A DNA stretch of 64,000 nucleotides from Streptomyces sp. NBC_00683 (GTDB taxonomy: Bacteria; Actinomycetota; Actinomycetes; Streptomycetales; Streptomycetaceae): positions 4,340,001-4,404,000 of the forward strand of contig NZ_CP109013.1 in assembly GCF_036226745.1 (NCBI RefSeq). The letters are read 5' to 3'. Under the pieces are notes generated by a model. That model worked only from the letters and a program-made list of their open reading frames with translations, ran no database searches and was not told the origin of the DNA. Below are positions 1 through 9,172 of this stretch, one piece after another (within the stretch, counting starts at the first letter, position 1; each line of letters starts with the position of its first letter). The translations under genes and the position numbers were made by a program.

Positions 1-880
1 GCGGAATGCTCGTCCGCAGCACCTCCTTGCCGAAGTGAGTACGGACCTCCTCCGCCACCTGCGAAGCAAGCCGGGTCCTGCCGTCGTACATGGTCAGCAG
101 GATCGTCGACACATGAAGATCCGGGTTGAGATGGCCCCGTACCAAGTCAACATTTCGCAGCAACTGACCAAGACCCTCCAGCGCGTAGTACTCGCACTGA
201 ATAGGGATGAGCACCTCGGCTCCGGCAACGAGCGCGTTGACCGTCAGCAGACCGAGCGAAGGCGGGCAATCGATGAGGATGTAGTCCAGCGGCTGCTCGT
301 ACGCCTGGATCGCCCGCTGCAGTCGACTCTCCCGTGCCACCAGTGACACCAGCTCGATCTCCGCACCGGCGAGATCGATGGTGGCCGGGGCACAGAAGAG
401 ACCTTCGACGTCCGGGACGGGCTGAACCACTTCGGAGAGCGGCATGCTCTCCACCAGGACGTCATAGATAGAGGGAACTTCGGCGTGATGGTCGATCCCC
501 AGAGCCGTGGAGGCGTTGCCCTGCGGGTCGAGGTCCACCACCAGGACACGTGCGCCATGGAGCGCGAGCGAAGCAGCAAGGTTGACCGTCGAGGTCGTCT
601 TACCCACTCCACCCTTCTGGTTGGCAACCACCATGACGCGCGTCTGGTCAGGCCGGGGCAGACCCTCGCCGGCGCGGCCGAGAGCCTCGACCGCCAGCTG
701 GGCCGCACGACCGATGGGTGTGTCGTCCATGGGCGGCAGTGTTTCACGTGAAACACCGTCCCCCGAGGACTCGGATCGGGGACCGGGGACCGGATCGGTC
801 ATCGGCCCCGCGATGTTGGCGTCGGACCGCAAGGATTCACTCTCCTCGACTTCAGGCTCGCAATGAACAGAGCCTGCCAT
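1..880 (-). CDS. parA: Chromosome-partitioning ATPase ParA (3' end outside window)
   Basis: This is the ParA/Soj Walker-type ATPase that works with ParB bound at parS to segregate and organise origin regions. The deviant Walker A motif KGGVGKTT follows VMVVANQ about 85 residues after the chosen ATG, and DLDPQG and IDCPPSLG follow it. The 3' end and the expected parB lie beyond position 1. The start at 880 reads MAGSVHCEPE. The frame stays open upstream to a GTG inside the parS at 1033, and a downstream ATG (MDDTPIG) sits close to the conserved core, so the start is uncertain. One parS lies inside the coding region, where it encodes VSRET. The N-terminal extension looks low in complexity. The position beside rsmG and oriC is the usual actinobacterial one. 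Confidence 0.93.
   Translation of the reverse strand, partial: MAGSVHCEPEVEESESLRSDANIAGPMTDPVPGPRSESSGDGVSRETLPPMDDTPIGRAAQLAVEALGRAGEGLPRPDQTRVMVVANQKGGVGKTTSTVNLAASLALHGARVLVVDLDPQGNASTALGIDHHAEVPSIYDVLVESMPLSEVVQPVPDVEGLFCAPATIDLAGAEIELVSLVARESRLQRAIQAYEQPLDYILIDCPPSLGLLTVNALVAGAEVLIPIQCEYYALEGLGQLLRNVDLVRGHLNPDLHVSTILLTMYDGRTRLASQVAEEVRTHFGKEVLRTSIP
741..754. promoter_or_regulatory. parS site 1 (ParB binding palindrome)
   Basis: Perfect 14-bp palindrome GTTTCACGTGAAAC, the bacterial parS consensus, inside the 5' part of parA. It should nucleate ParB loading for origin segregation, and may also influence parA expression (inference). Confidence 0.95.
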
Positions 881-916
881 GCTTTCGGGGTCGTGAACCA
901 GCGAGGCCGACTGTTC

Positions 917-943
917 TGTGGATGAATCCACTTCTGTGGACAA
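917..943. promoter_or_regulatory. DnaA-box pair upstream of the parA start
   Basis: Positions 935-943 read TGTGGACAA, the reverse complement of the optimal box TTGTCCACA. Positions 917-925 (TGTGGATGA) are a one-mismatch copy. They lie just upstream of the chosen parA ATG, or inside parA if a longer start is used. This could link DnaA level to parAB expression; that is inference. Confidence 0.55.
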
Positions 944-1026
944 CTCGGTAGCCCGTACGGGCTTGCGGCCGCGCGGTGTGGCAGCCGCACGACCGCGGCC
1001 GATAATTCCCTGCAGCAGAGAGCGAC

Positions 1027-1040
1027 GTTTCACGTGAAAC
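1027..1040. promoter_or_regulatory. parS site 2
   Basis: Second perfect GTTTCACGTGAAAC, 286 bp from the first. It contains an in-frame GTG that could serve as an alternative parA start. Clusters of parS near oriC are typical of Streptomyces. Confidence 0.95.
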
Positions 1041-1183
1041 ACGATGCATGCGCAGCGCAGCAGCGGACTCCCGACACTCCGCAGCAGTCACATATCACTG
1101 CTTTCACGGAGCATCACCCATAAACAGCCCACTTACCGAAAAGCGTCCGAAATCGCCACCTGTGACAACGGGCGCAGAGCGGA

Positions 1184-1900
1184 TCAACGGCGTCGGCGCG
1201 CCCTGCCCGCCCTCGCCGCCTTGGCCCTCTTTGCGGCGAACCTCACACCGCCCGGGCTCTCCCCGACGACCACACGCACCACGGTGGACAACGGATCAAC
1301 GATGCCTTCACCGGCATGCAGCACTTCGGTCTCCACCACGCCGAGCTTGCTCAGGGCAGCACGAGCCCCCTGAATCTCCTCCTCGGCCGTGCCTCCCTTG
1401 AGCGCCAGCATCTCCCCGTAGGGACGCAGCAGGGGCACCCCCCAGCCGGCGAGGCGGTCCAGGGGAGCCACCGCCCGGGCGGTCACCACATGTACAGGCT
1501 GCAGAGTCCCGAGCACTTCCTCGGCCCGGCCGCGGACGACCGTCACATGATCCAGGCCCAGCAGCTCGACGACCTCCTGAAGGAAGTTGGTCCGCCTCAG
1601 AAGCGGCTCGAGCAGCGTGATCTTCAGATCGGGGCGCACCAGAGCCAGCGGAATACCGGGAAGCCCGGCCCCGGACCCCACGTCGCACACCGTGACGCCC
1701 TCCGGAACCACCTCGGAGAGCACCGCACAGTTCAGCAGGTGGCGCTCCCACAGTCGCGGGACCTCGCGAGGACCGATCAGACCCCGCTTGACCCCCGCAT
1801 CCGCAAGCATCTCCGCGTACCGGACAGCCTCTGGGAGGAACTCACCGAATACCGCCTGCGCCTCCATGGGCGCCTGAGGGAGTTCTGCTGCCTCCGTCAC
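1184..1900 (-). CDS. rsmG: 16S rRNA (guanine-N7) methyltransferase RsmG (GidB)
   Basis: SAM-dependent methyltransferase that makes m7G in the 530 loop of 16S rRNA; loss of function is a known route to low-level streptomycin resistance. The SAM-binding motif [17 protein letters not shown] is followed by [12 protein letters not shown] and the typical RAVAPLDRL segment. I place the start at the GTG at 1900 (MTEAAELP, 238 aa) because GGAAGGA lies about 10 nt upstream; a further GTG at 1924 would add eight residues without a better ribosome site. The C-terminus is an Arg/Ala-rich tail. It lies between jag and parA, as in other actinobacteria. Confidence 0.95.
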   Translation of the reverse strand: MTEAAELPQAPMEAQAVFGEFLPEAVRYAEMLADAGVKRGLIGPREVPRLWERHLLNCAVLSEVVPEGVTVCDVGSGAGLPGIPLALVRPDLKITLLEPLLRRTNFLQEVVELLGLDHVTVVRGRAEEVLGTLQPVHVVTARAVAPLDRLAGWGVPLLRPYGEMLALKGGTAEEEIQGARAALSKLGVVETEVLHAGEGIVDPLSTVVRVVVGESPGGVRFAAKRAKAARAGRARRRR

Positions 1901-1964
1901 GGGGACCGTCCTTCCGTACCGCACTAACGCACTGTGGGTGGCTGACTATCAGGCTGACAAAGAT

Positions 1965-1992
1965 CGGCCCCGCCTGCGAACAGACGGGGCCG
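1965..1992. terminator. Hairpin between jag and rsmG
   Basis: Arms CGGCCCCG and CGGGGCCG around a 12-nt loop. It lies just after jag and upstream of rsmG, so it may end or attenuate the rpmH-to-jag transcript. There is no strong U-run. Confidence 0.5.
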
Positions 1993-2008
1993 ACAGTACA
2001 AGGATCCC

Positions 2009-2518
2009 TCAGGCAGGGAGTACGACGACGAAGCGCTGCGGCTCCTCGCCCTCGGACTCGCTGCGCAGACCTGCGGCCGCGATCGCGTCGTGCACGACCT
2101 TGCGCTCGAAGGGTGTCATCGGGTCCAGCTTCACCGGTTCACCGGAGCTCTTGACCTCATCTGCGGCCTTGGCACCCAGAGCGGCAAGAACTTCCCGCTT
2201 CTTGGCACGGAAGCCGGCAATGTCCAGCATCAGACGGCTACGGTCACCGGTCTCCCGGTGAACGGCCAGGCGCGTCAGCTCCTGAAGCGCCTCCAGCACC
2301 TCACCGTCGCGGCCCACAAGCTTCTGCAGTTCGCGCGCCGAGTCGCTGATGATCGAGACCGCAGCCCGGTCCGCCTCGACATCCATGTCGATGTCGCCGT
2401 CGAGGTCGGCGATGTCGAGCAGGCCTTCGAGATAGTCGGCCGCGATCTCCCCTTCCTGCTCCAGGCGGGTCAGAGTGTCGCTGCCCTCAGCGGCCGTGGT
2501 GGTGGTGCCTTCCGTCAC
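2009..2518 (-). CDS. jag: Jag/KhpB-type KH-R3H RNA-binding protein
   Basis: 169-aa RNA-binding protein with a KH-like domain (around residues 55-105, including LVGRDGEVLEALQ) followed by a C-terminal R3H domain (FERKVVHDAIAA, around 135-165). The N-terminal Jag_N domain of Firmicutes homologues is missing; a short acidic leader (DLDGDIDMDVEAD) stands in its place, as is usual in actinobacteria. The family binds RNA and is linked to cell-envelope control. GTG start. It sits 14 bp after yidC and is surely in the rpmH-rnpA-yidD-yidC-jag operon. Confidence 0.92.
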   Translation of the reverse strand: MTEGTTTTAAEGSDTLTRLEQEGEIAADYLEGLLDIADLDGDIDMDVEADRAAVSIISDSARELQKLVGRDGEVLEALQELTRLAVHRETGDRSRLMLDIAGFRAKKREVLAALGAKAADEVKSSGEPVKLDPMTPFERKVVHDAIAAAGLRSESEGEEPQRFVVVLPA

Positions 2519-2532
2519 GGATGGACTCCTTC

Positions 2533-3786
2533 TTACTTCTTGGACGGGTGCTTGGGCCGCTGCGGGCCCTTGCGCTGTCCGGACTTGGCTTGGCGTGAGG
2601 AGCCGGACGCGGGCTTGCCCGCGGGCTTCGGCTTGTCGTCCTGCTTCTCGAGCGACGTCTTGGGTTCCGGCTCGGCGGAACCGGAGTCCTTGGCCGCACC
2701 CGGATGCGTTGCAGCGGTCTGGCGCTTCGCCTTCGTCTGGCGCTTGGGCTGCTGCCGCTTCGCCGCAGCACCGCCCTCGGCTTCGGCAACAGCGGTTTCG
2801 CTCTTCGCCACCGTCCCGTCCTCCTGGGCCGCGAGACCCAGCTTGGCCAGACCGGTGATGAACTTGCGCTCGATGTCGTTGCGGTCAGGGCCCTTGACGA
2901 CGATCCGCTTCACGGTGTTGCGCCTCGTCCTGCCGCGCACCTGCCCATGAGCGGTCACGCTCTTCAGCAGACGGCCCAGGTACTGGTCCTGCGCCTTGCT
3001 GCCCGGCGTCGGGTTCTGGTTGATCACGTACATCTGCTGACCCATGGTCCAGACGTTGGTGGTCAGCCAGTACACGAGGACACCGACGGGGAAGTTGATG
3101 CCCATGACGGCGAAGATCAGCGGGAAGATGTACATCAGCATCTTCTGCTGCTGCATGTACGGGGTCTTCACCGTCAGGTCGACGTTCTTCGTCATCAGCT
3201 GGCGCTGGGTGAAGAACTGCGAGGCCGACATCATCACGATCATGATCGCGGTGACGACTCGGACATCAGCCAGCGAGGCGCCGAGCGCCTGGACCTTCTC
3301 TTCGCTGTCCATGAACTTCGCGGCCAGCGGAGCGCCGAAGATGTGCGCCTGACGGGCGCTGTCGAGCAGCGGCTGGTCGATCACACCGATCGTCTTGCCC
3401 GAGGCGATGGACGACAGCACGTGGTACAGGGCGAAGAAGAACGGCGACTGCGCCAGGATGGGCAAGCACGAGGAGAGCGGGTTGGTACCCGTCTCCTTGT
3501 ACAGCTTCATCATCTCTTCGGACTGACGCTGCTTGTCGTTCTTGTAGCGCTCCTGGATCGCCTTCATCTTCGGCTGGAGCACCTGCATGTTCCGGGTCGA
3601 CTTGATCTGCTTAACAAAAAGCGGGATCAGACAGATCCGGATCAGAACCACCAGGGACACGATGGACAGGCCCCAGGCCCAGCCCGTGTCGTCGCCGAAG
3701 AGCGCCCCGTACAACTTGTGGAACTGGACGATGACCCACGAAACAGGTGTGGTGATAAAGCTGAACAGACTGGCAATCGTGTCCAC
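2533..3786 (-). CDS. yidC: Membrane protein insertase YidC
   Basis: 417-aa YidC/Oxa1/Alb3 insertase that folds membrane proteins alone or with SecYEG. A first membrane segment near residues 10-30 is followed by the conserved core ([16 protein letters not shown], with the Arg of the hydrophilic groove). The family segment [23 protein letters not shown] and two to three later helices, including [20 protein letters not shown], complete it. The C-terminal third is a long cytoplasmic tail rich in Lys, Arg, Ala and Gln, a common actinobacterial extension probably for ribosome contact. GTG start, 3 nt after yidD. Confidence 0.96.
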   Translation of the reverse strand: MDTIASLFSFITTPVSWVIVQFHKLYGALFGDDTGWAWGLSIVSLVVLIRICLIPLFVKQIKSTRNMQVLQPKMKAIQERYKNDKQRQSEEMMKLYKETGTNPLSSCLPILAQSPFFFALYHVLSSIASGKTIGVIDQPLLDSARQAHIFGAPLAAKFMDSEEKVQALGASLADVRVVTAIMIVMMSASQFFTQRQLMTKNVDLTVKTPYMQQQKMLMYIFPLIFAVMGINFPVGVLVYWLTTNVWTMGQQMYVINQNPTPGSKAQDQYLGRLLKSVTAHGQVRGRTRRNTVKRIVVKGPDRNDIERKFITGLAKLGLAAQEDGTVAKSETAVAEAEGGAAAKRQQPKRQTKAKRQTAATHPGAAKDSGSAEPEPKTSLEKQDDKPKPAGKPASGSSRQAKSGQRKGPQRPKHPSKK

Positions 3787-3789
3787 TAA

Positions 3790-4149
3790 TCAGGCTCCTT
3801 GAGCTTTGGGCGAGGTCTCTGTGGCCGGGCTCAGGGGTTCGGAGACCGACCCCCCGGAAGGCACAACGGCGGCGGAGTCCCCGCCCTTGCCACCACGCAC
3901 ATGGCTGCGCAGCAGTTCGTGCCAACGCGGACGTTTGCGTGGCGGTACGTGATCCACGCCGCCGGGTGACCACGGATTGCAACGGAGAATGCGCCATGCC
4001 GTCAGCGCAGTTCCCTTGATCGCACCGTGCCGGTCGATCGCCGTATATCCATAGTGGGAACACGACGGGTAGTAGCGGCAGACAGGCCCGAGGAGTGGGC
4101 TGATCGTCCACTGGTACAGCTTGATGAGAGCCAGCAGCGGGTACTTCAT
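3790..4149 (-). CDS. yidD: Membrane protein insertion efficiency factor YidD
   Basis: 119-aa YidD-family protein, a small amphipathic membrane-associated factor that helps YidC-dependent insertion. The diagnostic segments are [22 protein letters not shown] and the downstream [12 protein letters not shown]. About 45 C-terminal residues beyond the usual domain are Ser/Pro-rich and poorly conserved in character. The ATG overlaps the rnpA stop as ATGA, which indicates translational coupling. Confidence 0.95.
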   Translation of the reverse strand: MKYPLLALIKLYQWTISPLLGPVCRYYPSCSHYGYTAIDRHGAIKGTALTAWRILRCNPWSPGGVDHVPPRKRPRWHELLRSHVRGGKGGDSAAVVPSGGSVSEPLSPATETSPKAQGA

Positions 4150-4517
4150 CGCGCGCCCCCTCCCAGCAGCCGCTCCAGAGCGGCATCCAGGTCTCGGGCC
4201 AGCTGTGCATGGTCGGCGTCACCCGATCCGGGCAGCGCTCGTACGACAACAAGGCTACCGGGGGGCAGCTGAGCCAGCCGATCGCGGACCAGATGGCGAA
4301 GCTTCCGCTTCACCGAGGTGCGCACGACCGCTCCACCCACTGCTTTGCTGACAACGAAACCCGCACGTGGCGGGGAAGCACTCTCCCCAGTCACGTGCGG
4401 GTCCGTGGCACCGCTGCGTAGATGTACGACGAGTAGCGGGCGTCCGGCCCGACGTCCTCGGCGTACCGCGGTCGCGAAGTCCTCGCGCCGCCTCAGCCGA
4501 TTCTCGGTAGGCAGCAC
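4146..4517 (-). CDS. rnpA: Ribonuclease P protein component
   Basis: 123-aa protein subunit of RNase P, which cleaves 5' leaders from tRNA precursors. It begins [14 protein letters not shown] and carries the RNA-binding R-box [13 protein letters not shown] near residues 68-80. An insert around residues 37-50 ([15 protein letters not shown]) is longer than in many homologues but typical of Streptomyces. GTG start, 18 bp after rpmH, and overlapping yidD. Confidence 0.96.
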   Translation of the reverse strand: MLPTENRLRRREDFATAVRRGRRAGRPLLVVHLRSGATDPHVTGESASPPRAGFVVSKAVGGAVVRTSVKRKLRHLVRDRLAQLPPGSLVVVRALPGSGDADHAQLARDLDAALERLLGGGAR

Positions 4518-4535
4518 GTCATGACCTGGCCGCGA

Positions 4536-4673
4536 TCAGGCGGACAGGTTGGTGCGACCCTTGCCACGGCGGTTCGCGAGAATCGCGCGGCCGGCACGGG
4601 TACGCATGCGAAGCCGGAAGCCGTGGGTCTTGGCGCGACGACGGTTGTTCGGCTGGAAGGTGCGCTTGCTCAC
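4536..4673 (-). CDS. rpmH: 50S ribosomal protein L34
   Basis: 45-aa L34 found by direct translation of the minus strand. It starts [20 protein letters not shown] and ends [11 protein letters not shown], which match the family throughout. GTG start with CTGGAG about 11 nt upstream. First gene of the minus-strand rpmH-rnpA-yidD-yidC-jag operon, divergent from dnaA. Confidence 0.97.
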   Translation of the reverse strand: MSKRTFQPNNRRRAKTHGFRLRMRTRAGRAILANRRGKGRTNLSA

Positions 4674-5055
4674 TCGGGGGCTCCAGAAATGATTCGTGTG
4701 TTGGCGGGACATCGCCTGGCTGTCACCGTGCGCCCACGAGGAACTCGCGTAAACGCCTTAGTGCACCGCTTCACAATCACAGATCGTGATCTTTGCCCAT
4801 CGGAGGCAGGCGGCAGCAGCCATCGACAACTCGACCTGGTCACGGTACGCGCGGCTACGCCATCCGGTCAAACCGGCTCCGCGCCACCCCCTGTCTATAC
4901 ACAGCCTGTGGACAACAACTTGAACCGTGCGGGTCGCCCTGACTACCGTGGCTGAACTCCGGTTCCTTTCCTTCCCACCTGCCGGGCCTCACCCGACCCG
5001 ACCCATCCCGTCCCGAGAACCACACATTCGTGGGACATGCGAGAGAGCGTGCCTT
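4674..5055. promoter_or_regulatory. Divergent rpmH/dnaA promoter region with DnaA boxes
   Basis: 382 bp between the two divergent starts. Positions 4907-4915 read TGTGGACAA, an exact inverted DnaA box. A weaker, oppositely oriented 9-mer CTATACACA lies at 4895-4903. A pair of opposed boxes in the dnaA promoter fits known DnaA autoregulation in Streptomyces. I cannot assign -10/-35 elements with confidence. Confidence 0.7.
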
Positions 5056-6852
5056 GTGGCTGACGTACCTGCCGATCTTGCCGCAGTGTGGCCACGAGTG
5101 CTGGAACAACTCCTCGGGGAGGGCCAGCAGGGCATCGAGCCGAAGGACAAGCAGTGGATCGAGCGCTGCCAGCCGCTGGCACTCGTCGCTGACACCGCAC
5201 TACTGGCCGTACCCAACGAATGGGGCAAGCGCGTCCTGGAGGGCCGGCTCGCGCCGCTCATCAGCGAGACGCTCACCCGGGAGTGCGGCCGGCCGATCCG
5301 GATCGCGATCACCGTCGACGACTCCGCGGGCGAACCCCCCGCCCCGCCCGCACCTCCGATGCACCAGTCGCACCAAGGCCAGCAGTCCCACCGCTACCAA
5401 GGGCCACAGCGCGACGACCCCTCGCACAACGACGGGTACGACAACTACGGCCACCGCCCCTCCGACGACGGCATGCCGACAGCCCGTCCCGCCTACCCGG
5501 ACTACCAGCAGCAGCGCCCGGAGCCCGGCGCCTGGCCACGCTCCCAGGAGGACCTCTCCTGGCAGCAGCCCCGGCACGGCGGATACCAGGACCGCGATCC
5601 GTACGCGAGCCCCCGGCCCCAGCAGCCTCAGCACGACTACCGGCCGCAGCCGCCGGAGCGCCAGGGCTACGAGCAGCAGCGGGACGCGCGCGACCGTCAT
5701 GATCTGCAGGACCAGCAGCCCCAGCACCGTCAGGGCGGTCCCGGCACCGGACGTACCGGTGGCGGCGGCCCCGGCCCCATGGGTGCCCAGCCCGCACCCG
5801 CACCCGGTCCCGGTGAGCCGCACGCCAGGCTGAACCCCAAGTACCTCTTCGACACCTTCGTCATCGGCGCTTCCAACCGCTTCGCGCACGCGGCGGCGGT
5901 AGCCGTGGCGGAGGCGCCGGCGAAGGCGTACAACCCCCTCTTCATCTATGGGGAGTCGGGGCTCGGCAAGACCCACCTGCTCCATGCCATCGGGCACTAC
6001 GCGCGGAGCCTCTACCCGGGTACCCGCGTGCGGTACGTGAGCTCCGAGGAGTTCACCAACGAGTTCATCAACTCGATCCGCGACGGCAAGGGCGACACCT
6101 TCCGCAAGCGGTACCGCGACGTGGACATCCTTCTGGTCGACGACATCCAGTTCCTGGCGAGCAAGGAGTCGACGCAGGAGGAGTTCTTCCACACCTTCAA
6201 TACGCTCCACAACGCCAACAAGCAGATCGTGCTGTCCTCGGACCGGCCGCCGAAGCAGCTGGTGACGCTGGAGGACCGGCTGCGCAACCGCTTCGAGTGG
6301 GGCCTCACCACCGACGTGCAGCCGCCCGAGCTGGAGACGCGTATCGCGATCCTGCGCAAGAAGGCGGTACAGGAGCAGCTCAACGCACCGCCCGAGGTAC
6401 TCGAGTTCATCGCCTCCCGCATCTCGCGCAACATTCGCGAGCTGGAGGGTGCGCTGATCCGCGTGACCGCCTTCGCCAGCCTCAACCGGCAGCCCGTGGA
6501 TCTCGGTCTGACCGAGATCGTCCTCAAGGACCTCATCCCGGGCGGCGAGGACTCGGCGCCCGAGATCACCGCGCCGGCCATCATGGCGGCCACCGCCGAC
6601 TACTTCGGTCTCACGGTGGAGGATCTCTGCGGATCCTCCCGCAGCCGCGTGCTGGTGACGGCGCGCCAGATCGCCATGTACCTGTGCCGCGAGCTGACGG
6701 ACCTCTCGCTGCCCAAGATCGGTGCTCAGTTCGGCGGACGCGACCACACCACGGTGATGCACGCCGACCGGAAGATCCGTGCACTCATGGCGGAGCGGCG
6801 TTCCATCTACAACCAGGTCACCGAGCTCACCAACCGCATCAAGAACGGCTGA
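5056..6852 (+). CDS. dnaA: Chromosomal replication initiator DnaA
   Basis: 598-aa initiator ATPase that binds 9-mer boxes in oriC and melts the origin. Domain I covers about residues 1-90 ([10 protein letters not shown] to [17 protein letters not shown]). It is followed by a very long Pro/Gln/Arg/Tyr-rich domain II (about 90-255), the Streptomyces hallmark. The AAA+ domain has Walker [10 protein letters not shown] near residue 299 and Walker [13 protein letters not shown] near 356. The C-terminal DNA-binding domain has the signature [15 protein letters not shown]. The start is the GTG at 5056 ([11 protein letters not shown]), where the conserved domain begins; the frame is open upstream but that part is unrelated to the family. 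Confidence 0.98.
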   Translation: MADVPADLAAVWPRVLEQLLGEGQQGIEPKDKQWIERCQPLALVADTALLAVPNEWGKRVLEGRLAPLISETLTRECGRPIRIAITVDDSAGEPPAPPAPPMHQSHQGQQSHRYQGPQRDDPSHNDGYDNYGHRPSDDGMPTARPAYPDYQQQRPEPGAWPRSQEDLSWQQPRHGGYQDRDPYASPRPQQPQHDYRPQPPERQGYEQQRDARDRHDLQDQQPQHRQGGPGTGRTGGGGPGPMGAQPAPAPGPGEPHARLNPKYLFDTFVIGASNRFAHAAAVAVAEAPAKAYNPLFIYGESGLGKTHLLHAIGHYARSLYPGTRVRYVSSEEFTNEFINSIRDGKGDTFRKRYRDVDILLVDDIQFLASKESTQEEFFHTFNTLHNANKQIVLSSDRPPKQLVTLEDRLRNRFEWGLTTDVQPPELETRIAILRKKAVQEQLNAPPEVLEFIASRISRNIRELEGALIRVTAFASLNRQPVDLGLTEIVLKDLIPGGEDSAPEITAPAIMAATADYFGLTVEDLCGSSRSRVLVTARQIAMYLCRELTDLSLPKIGAQFGGRDHTTVMHADRKIRALMAERRSIYNQVTELTNRIKNG

Positions 6853-7910
6853 CGAGCCGGCCCTCCGCAGCGCGAACCCGGGGCGCCCCGCAAGGACCAC
6901 AAGGAGTCCTCGCGGGGCGCTTTTCGTCATCCGGAGGCCTGACCACGGCTGCCGTAAGAGGGCGCCGGACCGGCAGGTGCTGCGGAAAACGGGACCGCAG
7001 AGCTTCGCCAGGAAGCTGTGAGAAGCCGCCCGGAGTCCGTCGGAAGAGACGCATGGGCCTCCGCGGAGGCCCTCCCGGACGTCCGTCCGACCCGCGCACA
7101 GCACGTTCCGAGCCACTCCGCACCCTCGCGAGACACCCCGAGTGTTCGAATACGGCCCGCGAACATGCCCTTCTCCACAGATCCATGAGGAAATGGGCAT
7201 CCACAGCCTGGGGACTATGAAGTTGTCCAGATTGCATCCACAGGGCCCGCTGTCGATACTCCATCAGGCCAGGTCACATGCCTGGGGATTTGTGGTCAAC
7301 GATGATCCACAGCCTGTGGACAGAATTTTCGTCCACAGGGGCTCGATGATGTTGTCCACCGTCGGCCCACAGGCTGGGCCCTGTTGTCCCCAGCTTCTCC
7401 ACACCCCTGTCCACTGTTCGGCAACTCAACACCCGCTTTCACTGCCGAGAGTGAAAGGCGTCACACCAAGGAGCTCGGTTGGGCTGTGGGGAACCTGGGT
7501 AAAGCTGGGGACAGCCCTGGGGAGAAGTAACCCCCACCTGTGCATCGGGTGTGCAGAACTTTCGGGTGTCCACAGAAACACCAAGTTGTCCACCGGTGCC
7601 GCCCACAGGGTCGGTGGACAAAAAACGGGCACTGACCTGCGGAAACGACGTTATCCACGGTTTCCACAGGCCCTACTACTACTGCCACTCAGAGTTAGCC
7701 AGGAATCCGCTTCGAAGTGGGGCCTGTGCACAACTTGGGCCGGGACCTCCGAGGACCGCTTGTCGCGACTTGACCCCGAGCAGCAACGAGTGTCGGTGCC
7801 GTACGTCAGACTGGACCCCGGCGTCCTCCCCTCAGCCCCTCGGCAGGGAGACCCCGAACCAGACGACGAAGGCCAGCAGGGCGAGCGAGCAACAGCAGGA
7901 GGCGGTTCCG
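6853..7910. other. oriC: Origin of chromosomal replication, oriC
   Basis: The 1058-bp dnaA-dnaN gap is a Streptomyces-type oriC. Between 7171 and 7668 I count four 9-mers that fit (T/C)(T/C)(G/A/C)TCCACA exactly: 7171-7179, 7315-7323 (inverted), 7329-7337 and 7395-7403. About fourteen more have one mismatch, including 7197, 7223, 7234, 7291, 7303, 7352, 7384, 7407, 7485, 7506, 7566, 7586, 7613 and 7651. Both orientations occur, with forward boxes dominant. No long AT-rich block is obvious, as expected for this genus. The first 300 bp after dnaA hold the dnaA terminator and few boxes. Confidence 0.95.
6883..6924 (+). terminator. dnaA terminator
   Basis: Arms GCGCCCCGC and GCGGGGCGC around a 20-nt loop, followed by TTTT. 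It lies 30 bp after the dnaA stop and separates dnaA transcription from oriC. Confidence 0.85.
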
Positions 7911-9041
7911 GTGAAGATCCGGGTGGAGCGCGATGTACTCGCGGAGGCGGTGGCCTGGGTGGCCCGCAGCCTCCCGGCCCGTCCGCCGGCGCCCGTTCTT
8001 GCGGGCCTTCTGCTGAAGGCCGGTGACGGAGCCCTCAGCTTCTCGAGCTTCGACTACGAGGTCTCGGCCAAGGTCTCGGTGGACGCCGAGATCGAGGAGG
8101 AAGGCACGGTGCTCGTCTCCGGCCGGCTCCTCGCCGACATCTGCCGCGCCCTGCCGAACCGACCGGTGGAGATTTCCACCGACGGTGTGCGGGCCACCGT
8201 GGCGTGCGGCTCCTCTCGATTCACACTCCACACACTGCCTGTGGAGGAGTACCCGGCACTGCCGCAGATGCCGACCGCGACCGGCACCGTCCCGGGTGAG
8301 GTCTTCGCCTCGGCCGCGGCCCAGGTCGCCATCGCCGCCGGCCGTGACGACACGCTGCCCGTCCTCACGGGTGTCCGGATCGAGATCGAGGGCGACACCG
8401 TCACCCTCGCCTCGACCGACCGCTACCGCTTCGCGGTCCGTGAGTTCCTGTGGAAGCCCGAGAACCCGGACGCCTCTGCCGTCGCCCTGGTGCCCGCCAA
8501 GACGCTCCTGGACACCGCCAAGGCGCTGACCAGCGGTGACACGGTGACGCTGGCGCTGTCGAGCTCGGGTGCCGGTGAAGGCCTCATCGGTTTCGAGGGT
8601 GCGGGCCGTCGCACGACGACGCGCCTCCTCGAGGGCGACCTGCCGAAGTACCGGACGCTCTTCCCCACCGAGTTCAACTCGGTCGCGGTCATCGAGACCG
8701 CCCCGTTCGTGGAGGCCGTCAAGCGTGTGGCCCTCGTCGCCGAGCGGAACACCCCGGTGCGGCTCAGCTTCGAGCAGGGTGTGCTGATCCTGGAGGCGGG
8801 TTCCAGCGACGATGCACAGGCTGTGGAGCGCGTCGACGCCGTGCTCGAGGGTGACGACATCTCGATCGCCTTCAACCCGACGTTCCTGCTGGACGGGCTC
8901 AGCGCGATCGACTCCCCGGTCGCCCAGCTCTCCTTCACGACGTCCACCAAGCCCGCCCTGCTCAGCGGCCGTCCCGCCGTCGACGCCGAGGCGGACGACG
9001 CGTACAAGTACCTGATCATGCCGGTCCGCCTCTCCGGCTGA
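7911..9041 (+). CDS. dnaN: DNA polymerase III sliding clamp (beta subunit)
   Basis: 376-aa ring-forming clamp that tethers polymerase III to DNA. It starts MKIRVERDVLAEAVAWVARSL and ends YKYLIMPVRLSG, the conserved C-terminus that carries the P/M-R-L residues of the partner-binding pocket. Three clamp domains of about 120 residues can be followed (GRDDTLPVLTGVRIE opens the second, and AERNTPVRLSF lies in the third). The GTG at 7911 is preceded by AGGAGG at 7897-7902. An upstream open frame crosses oriC and is not coding. Confidence 0.98.
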   Translation: MKIRVERDVLAEAVAWVARSLPARPPAPVLAGLLLKAGDGALSFSSFDYEVSAKVSVDAEIEEEGTVLVSGRLLADICRALPNRPVEISTDGVRATVACGSSRFTLHTLPVEEYPALPQMPTATGTVPGEVFASAAAQVAIAAGRDDTLPVLTGVRIEIEGDTVTLASTDRYRFAVREFLWKPENPDASAVALVPAKTLLDTAKALTSGDTVTLALSSSGAGEGLIGFEGAGRRTTTRLLEGDLPKYRTLFPTEFNSVAVIETAPFVEAVKRVALVAERNTPVRLSFEQGVLILEAGSSDDAQAVERVDAVLEGDDISIAFNPTFLLDGLSAIDSPVAQLSFTTSTKPALLSGRPAVDAEADDAYKYLIMPVRLSG

Positions 9042-9172
9042 TCCGGCGATCGTTCCTGTCACGGCAGCTTCCGGCGGGCACGCTCAGCGCTGAGCAGGCC
9101 CGCCGCGCTGTCCCCGGCCGGGCGTAGGCTCGGTCCCGGGTACGAATCGGCACAACGCTTAAGGAATCTCTG

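Larger units (their letters stand above)
881..1183. other. parA-rsmG intergenic region
   Basis: About 300 bp between parA and rsmG, both on the minus strand. It holds the second parS, the DnaA-box pair and presumably the parAB promoter. Part of it stays open in the parA frame, so the true parA start could lie here. I see no other gene. Confidence 0.6.

Noticed and set aside
244..756. Minus-strand open frame beginning MFHVKH over parA
   Set aside because: Out of frame with the KGGVGKTT-containing ParA frame.
5200..7200. Long minus-strand open frame across dnaA and oriC
   Set aside because: It mirrors dnaA codon bias; it has no domain, no ribosome site, and a repetitive Arg/Leu/Val composition.
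7551..7910. Extension of dnaN into oriC
   Set aside because: It would translate DnaA boxes; GTG 7911 has a perfect AGGAGG site and begins the conserved clamp.
8221..8246. Box-like CTCCACA/TGTGGAG inside dnaN
   Set aside because: Coding and only partial matches; not counted as DnaA sites.
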